Below are positions 5,434 through 7,561 of a DNA stretch of 7,561 nt, in pieces. Location: the NCBI GenBank assembly GCA_025456105.1, contig JALOLG010000097.1:1-7561 (forward strand), written 5' to 3'. A model generated the notes under the pieces. It had not been told where the DNA came from, did not search any database, and was given only the letters and a program-made list of their open reading frames with translations. The DNA is from Ilumatobacteraceae bacterium (lineage in GTDB: Bacteria > Actinomycetota > Acidimicrobiia > Acidimicrobiales > Ilumatobacteraceae). The position numbers were made by a program, and so were the translations under genes. Position 1 is the first letter of the stretch. Every line of letters begins with the position of its first letter.

Positions 5434-6666
5434 ATGATCCTGACCTCGATCCGTGGGGCTGACGTCGGCGCGCCGCCGATCCGCCGGGTACCCCGGCCGA
5501 CACCGGCTCGGCCGCTGAGCGTGGTGCTCATCGCCGCGGCGCTCGCGCTGTCCGCGGTCGTCGTCGTCGAGCACGTCGACGACCTGGTCGTGCCGTCCGC
5601 AGGTGCGACCGAGCACGCGGTGGTGTCGAGCGGCTCGCTGGTGGCGACGCTCGCCGAGGGTGTGGCGTCGTTCGAGAGCACCGACGGGGCGGCCGGCATG
5701 CAGCTCGCCACCGTGCGGATCGGCTCGCTCGACCTCACCGAGCGGGTCGACGACGTGACGGTCAGCCAGAGCGACGGCATCTCGTCGTTCGACTGGGGGA
5801 CGGTCACGGAGTGGTACCGCGCGGTCCCCGACGGTCTGCAGCACGGCTTCACCCTCGAGGCGCCGGTCGGCGACACCCCGCTCGTCACCGTCGCCGTCGA
5901 CGTGGCCGACGGGGTGCCCACGCTCGTCGACGACGACACCGTGCGCATCGACACCGACAGCGGCGCGCCCTGGTCGTACGACGGACTCGTGGCCTGGGAC
6001 GCCGACGGCACCGACCTCCCCGCGTCGATGGCGGTCGACGGCAGCACCATCGAGCTGCGGGTCGACACCACCGGTGCGACCTACCCCGTGACGATCGACC
6101 CGATCGTCAGTGGAACGGCGATCGTGTTCACCCCGCAGGCGGCGTCGGACCGCGTCTTCGGCGCCTTCGGCGGTGGCCTCGGGGGTGCGGAGGCGACGTC
6201 GTCGTGCCCCGCCGGGACCCTTCTGGTCGGCGTGACGGTCTACCTCAGGGACGTGGCGGTCACGACCGAGGACTGGATCCGAGCTGTCTCCCCTCGTTGC
6301 CGTACCGCCGCGCTGAACATCGACGCCAAGGTCGAGCTGGTGGGTACCCTGATCACGGCGGTTCCGTCACTCGGCAACCAGGCCGCCGCCGCCGGGGCCA
6401 CCGTGTCGAGCGACTGCCCGGAACCCGACCAGGTCGTGGTGGGGCTGGCGGCCGAGGCCGGTGGCCTCATCGACCGGCTGGCCATCCGGTGTGCGCCGCT
6501 CGAGTCCGACGGGTCGGTCGGCCCGGTCGAGTTCCAGTCCCCGTACTTCGGCGGGACCAGCACCGGCGTGAGCCAGGTCGGTCCGACGCCATCGGGCTGC
6601 AGTGCATGGCGGTGTCGGTCAGCGACCCGCCTCCGCCGCCGGAGGATCCGACGCTCAAGGTCGTGA
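5434..6666 (+). CDS. Large secreted/surface protein, N-terminal part (frame broken near 6583)
   Basis: The literal frame gives 410 aa, but only about residues 1-383 are authentic. The N-terminus has a basic, proline-rich region (RRVPRPTPARP) and one hydrophobic stretch (about 28-47, LSVVLIAAALALSAVVVV), a long signal peptide or signal anchor. Residues 62-223 form a module seen at the start of large exported proteins, often with FG-GAP or repeat regions: 'TEWYRAVPDGLQHGFTLEAP' (125-144), 'GLVAWDADG' (184-192) and the closing YPVTIDP (217-223). Residues 242-356 hold two cysteine-containing units: glycine-rich FGAFGGGLGG, then 'CPAGTLLVGV...IRAVSPRC' (258-289) and 'CPEPDQVVVGL...IDRLAIRCAPL' (328-356), resembling 'CPxG-hVG-IDxhxhxC' domains of exported bacterial proteins. 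From residue 384 this frame becomes an arginine-rich tail (RLRRRRIRRSRS), while sensible sequence continues in the +3 frame, as expected for one lost base near 6582-6584. Confidence 0.8.
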   Translation: MILTSIRGADVGAPPIRRVPRPTPARPLSVVLIAAALALSAVVVVEHVDDLVVPSAGATEHAVVSSGSLVATLAEGVASFESTDGAAGMQLATVRIGSLDLTERVDDVTVSQSDGISSFDWGTVTEWYRAVPDGLQHGFTLEAPVGDTPLVTVAVDVADGVPTLVDDDTVRIDTDSGAPWSYDGLVAWDADGTDLPASMAVDGSTIELRVDTTGATYPVTIDPIVSGTAIVFTPQAASDRVFGAFGGGLGGAEATSSCPAGTLLVGVTVYLRDVAVTTEDWIRAVSPRCRTAALNIDAKVELVGTLITAVPSLGNQAAAAGATVSSDCPEPDQVVVGLAAEAGGLIDRLAIRCAPLESDGSVGPVEFQSPYFGGTSTGVSQVGPTPSGCSAWRCRSATRLRRRRIRRSRS

Positions 6667-7561
6667 TCAGTGCGGACGTCCCGGCGCCTGCGGTCGGCGG
6701 GACGGCGATCGCACTCACCGACCTGCCGGCCACGGTGCTGCAGGGCTACGGCGGCACGTCGTCGACCTACGCGGCGGCCGACCTGCAGACGCTCGACCTG
6801 CGCGCCGACCTCGGCGCGCCGAACGGCGACGAGACCCCGGTCGCCGACGTCACCCTCGAGCAGCTGGGTCTCGACGCGACGCCCATCACTCGCGACCTGC
6901 TGCGCTCGATCCTGCTGCCGGAGATCCCGATCGACGGCGGGTGGTCAGCGGCGCTGGGGAGCAGTGGGCTGCTCGTGGAGCAGACCATCTCGCTCCTCGA
7001 CGTGTACGACGACGCGCGCTATCCCGGCGCTGCCGCGGCGATCACGCTCGGCGAGCTCTCGCTCGGGGCCAGCAACCTCGGTTCGATCTCGACGTACGCC
7101 GCACTGCTCGCTGGTGTTCCGGTGACCCAGCTGCCGTACCCCAGCAGCTCGCCCTCGGCGCTCGCGTACTGGTGCGGGCTCGTGACCGCGGCCCGTCTGA
7201 GCTGCCCCTTCGACTTCGGTGTCGACCCGACGACCGGTGCCGGCGCAGCCAACCTCACCCTGCCGGTGCTCAGCTTCGCGGGGATCGACGTGGAGCAGGC
7301 CGACCTGCTCGGCAGCCCGCTCGTCCGGCCGACGGCAACCGGTGATGTCCCCGTCGACCTGAACGGCACCCCCATCGGAGAGCGGTCGCTCGCCGGCCTC
7401 AACCTCGGTGCCGTGCCATTGGCGTCACAGCCGCTCGTGCCCTCCAAGCAGCTGCCGTCGTTCGTGCCGGTGGCCGCATCGATCCCGGCGGCGCTCGGCG
7501 GGGTGACCCTCGGCGAGCTCGGGGGTGCGGCGCCACTGGCCGCGCTGACGCCTGCTGACGT
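6585..7561 (+). CDS. Large secreted/surface protein, continuation after the frameshift; 3' partial
   Basis: Open reading frame with no stop to the window edge (325 codons). It directly continues the upstream protein: DAIGLQCMAVSVSD completes the cysteine unit begun before the break. A PPPPPEDP linker follows, then a long low-charge, leucine/alanine/glycine-rich region. Four degenerate repeats are visible, numbered from 6585: VTLEQLGLDATPI (89-101), ITLGELSLGASNLGSI (153-168), IGERSLAGLNLGAVPL (264-279) and VTLGELGGAAPLAAL (307-321), spaced irregularly. Such (V/I)TLGEL-LGA repeats suggest a beta-solenoid or similar extended extracellular fold (inference). Two cysteines (197, 207; YWCGLV, LSCPFDF) could form a disulfide outside the cell. 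If translated alone, the first in-frame ATG is 6606, with no Shine-Dalgarno, which supports a frameshift rather than a separate gene. The C-terminus, anchoring signal and total size lie beyond the window. Confidence 0.8.

Noticed and set aside
5328..5462. Possible 44-aa gene starting MSTAEDMYRRRLH
   Set aside because: It overlaps the Shine-Dalgarno and start of the surface protein gene, becomes arginine/histidine-rich, and has no distinct ribosome binding site of its own.
4615..5844. Upstream extension of the acylase frame on the minus strand (frame open from 5844)
   Set aside because: It runs antisense through the MarR gene, the gap and part of the surface protein gene. Composition is arginine/histidine-rich with no family match, and the ATG at 4614 has a good Shine-Dalgarno.
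6578..6600. Programmed ribosomal frameshift in the surface protein gene
   Set aside because: The bases at the shift (GGTCGGTCCGAC) contain no slippery heptamer, and no obvious downstream stem-loop or pseudoknot was noticed. A lost base is simpler.
6602..7345. 247-codon open frame overlapping the second half of the surface protein
   Set aside because: The translation is arginine-rich with no recognisable pattern. The frame from 6585 gives the coherent continuation with repeats and stays open longer.

Overview
The window is uniformly GC-rich, with strong G/C preference at third codon positions and promoters that look leaderless. This points to a high-GC actinobacterium. The gene content (FadD-type ligase, zinc-independent reductase, large secreted protein with a 'YPVTIDP' N-terminal module) would suit an Acidimicrobiia/Ilumatobacter-like lineage. 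That placement is inference from remembered families, not a database result. No tRNA, rRNA, CRISPR array, insertion sequence or attachment site was seen.

Layout. (1) 2-1310 (+): an acyl-CoA synthetase (AMP-binding) gene, cut at its 5' end by the window edge and broken near 588-595. There an internal stretch including the A4 region is missing and the frame changes. (2) 1312-2316 (-): an intact medium-chain zinc-independent NADP-dependent reductase of the prostaglandin reductase/CurA type, tail to tail with the ligase. (3) 2438-2803 (+): a 121-aa protein resembling the C-terminal part of AbiEi-like/DUF559-associated proteins, with no toxin or nuclease partner visible. (4) 2810-3391 (-): an unrecognised 193-aa protein with a SHOCT-like C-terminus. 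(5) 3457-4614 (-): a C45-like Ntn-hydrolase (acyl-CoA:6-APA acyltransferase/penicillin acylase-like). (6) 4654-5130 (+): a MarR-family regulator transcribed divergently from it. (7) 5131-5433: a gene-free stretch with a nested stem-loop. (8) 5434 to the window end (+): a large secreted or surface-anchored protein. Its frame shifts at about 6583, so a standard gene call stops at 6666, but the true reading frame continues open to the last base.

The most coherent unit is the acylase/MarR pair. The 39-bp gap and the first MarR codons hold two related palindromes, consensus TASTRCGA-NN-TCGYAGTA, 24 bp centre to centre. One lies exactly between a perfect TTGACA -35 and a CATGAT -10 of the acylase promoter. 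The other covers the acylase start region and the MarR -10 box. This is a classic autoregulated, ligand-responsive MarR switch, here controlling a predicted amide hydrolase or acyltransferase. Three genes (starts at 2316, 3391 and 4654) have a TANNNT -10 box 6-7 nt before the start codon and no Shine-Dalgarno, so they are predicted leaderless. The genes at 2438, 4614 and 5434 have good Shine-Dalgarno sequences.

Two separate genes in 7.5 kb carry frame lesions. Either these are real decay events or the assembly contains errors, and anyone reusing the annotation should treat both breaks as unverified.
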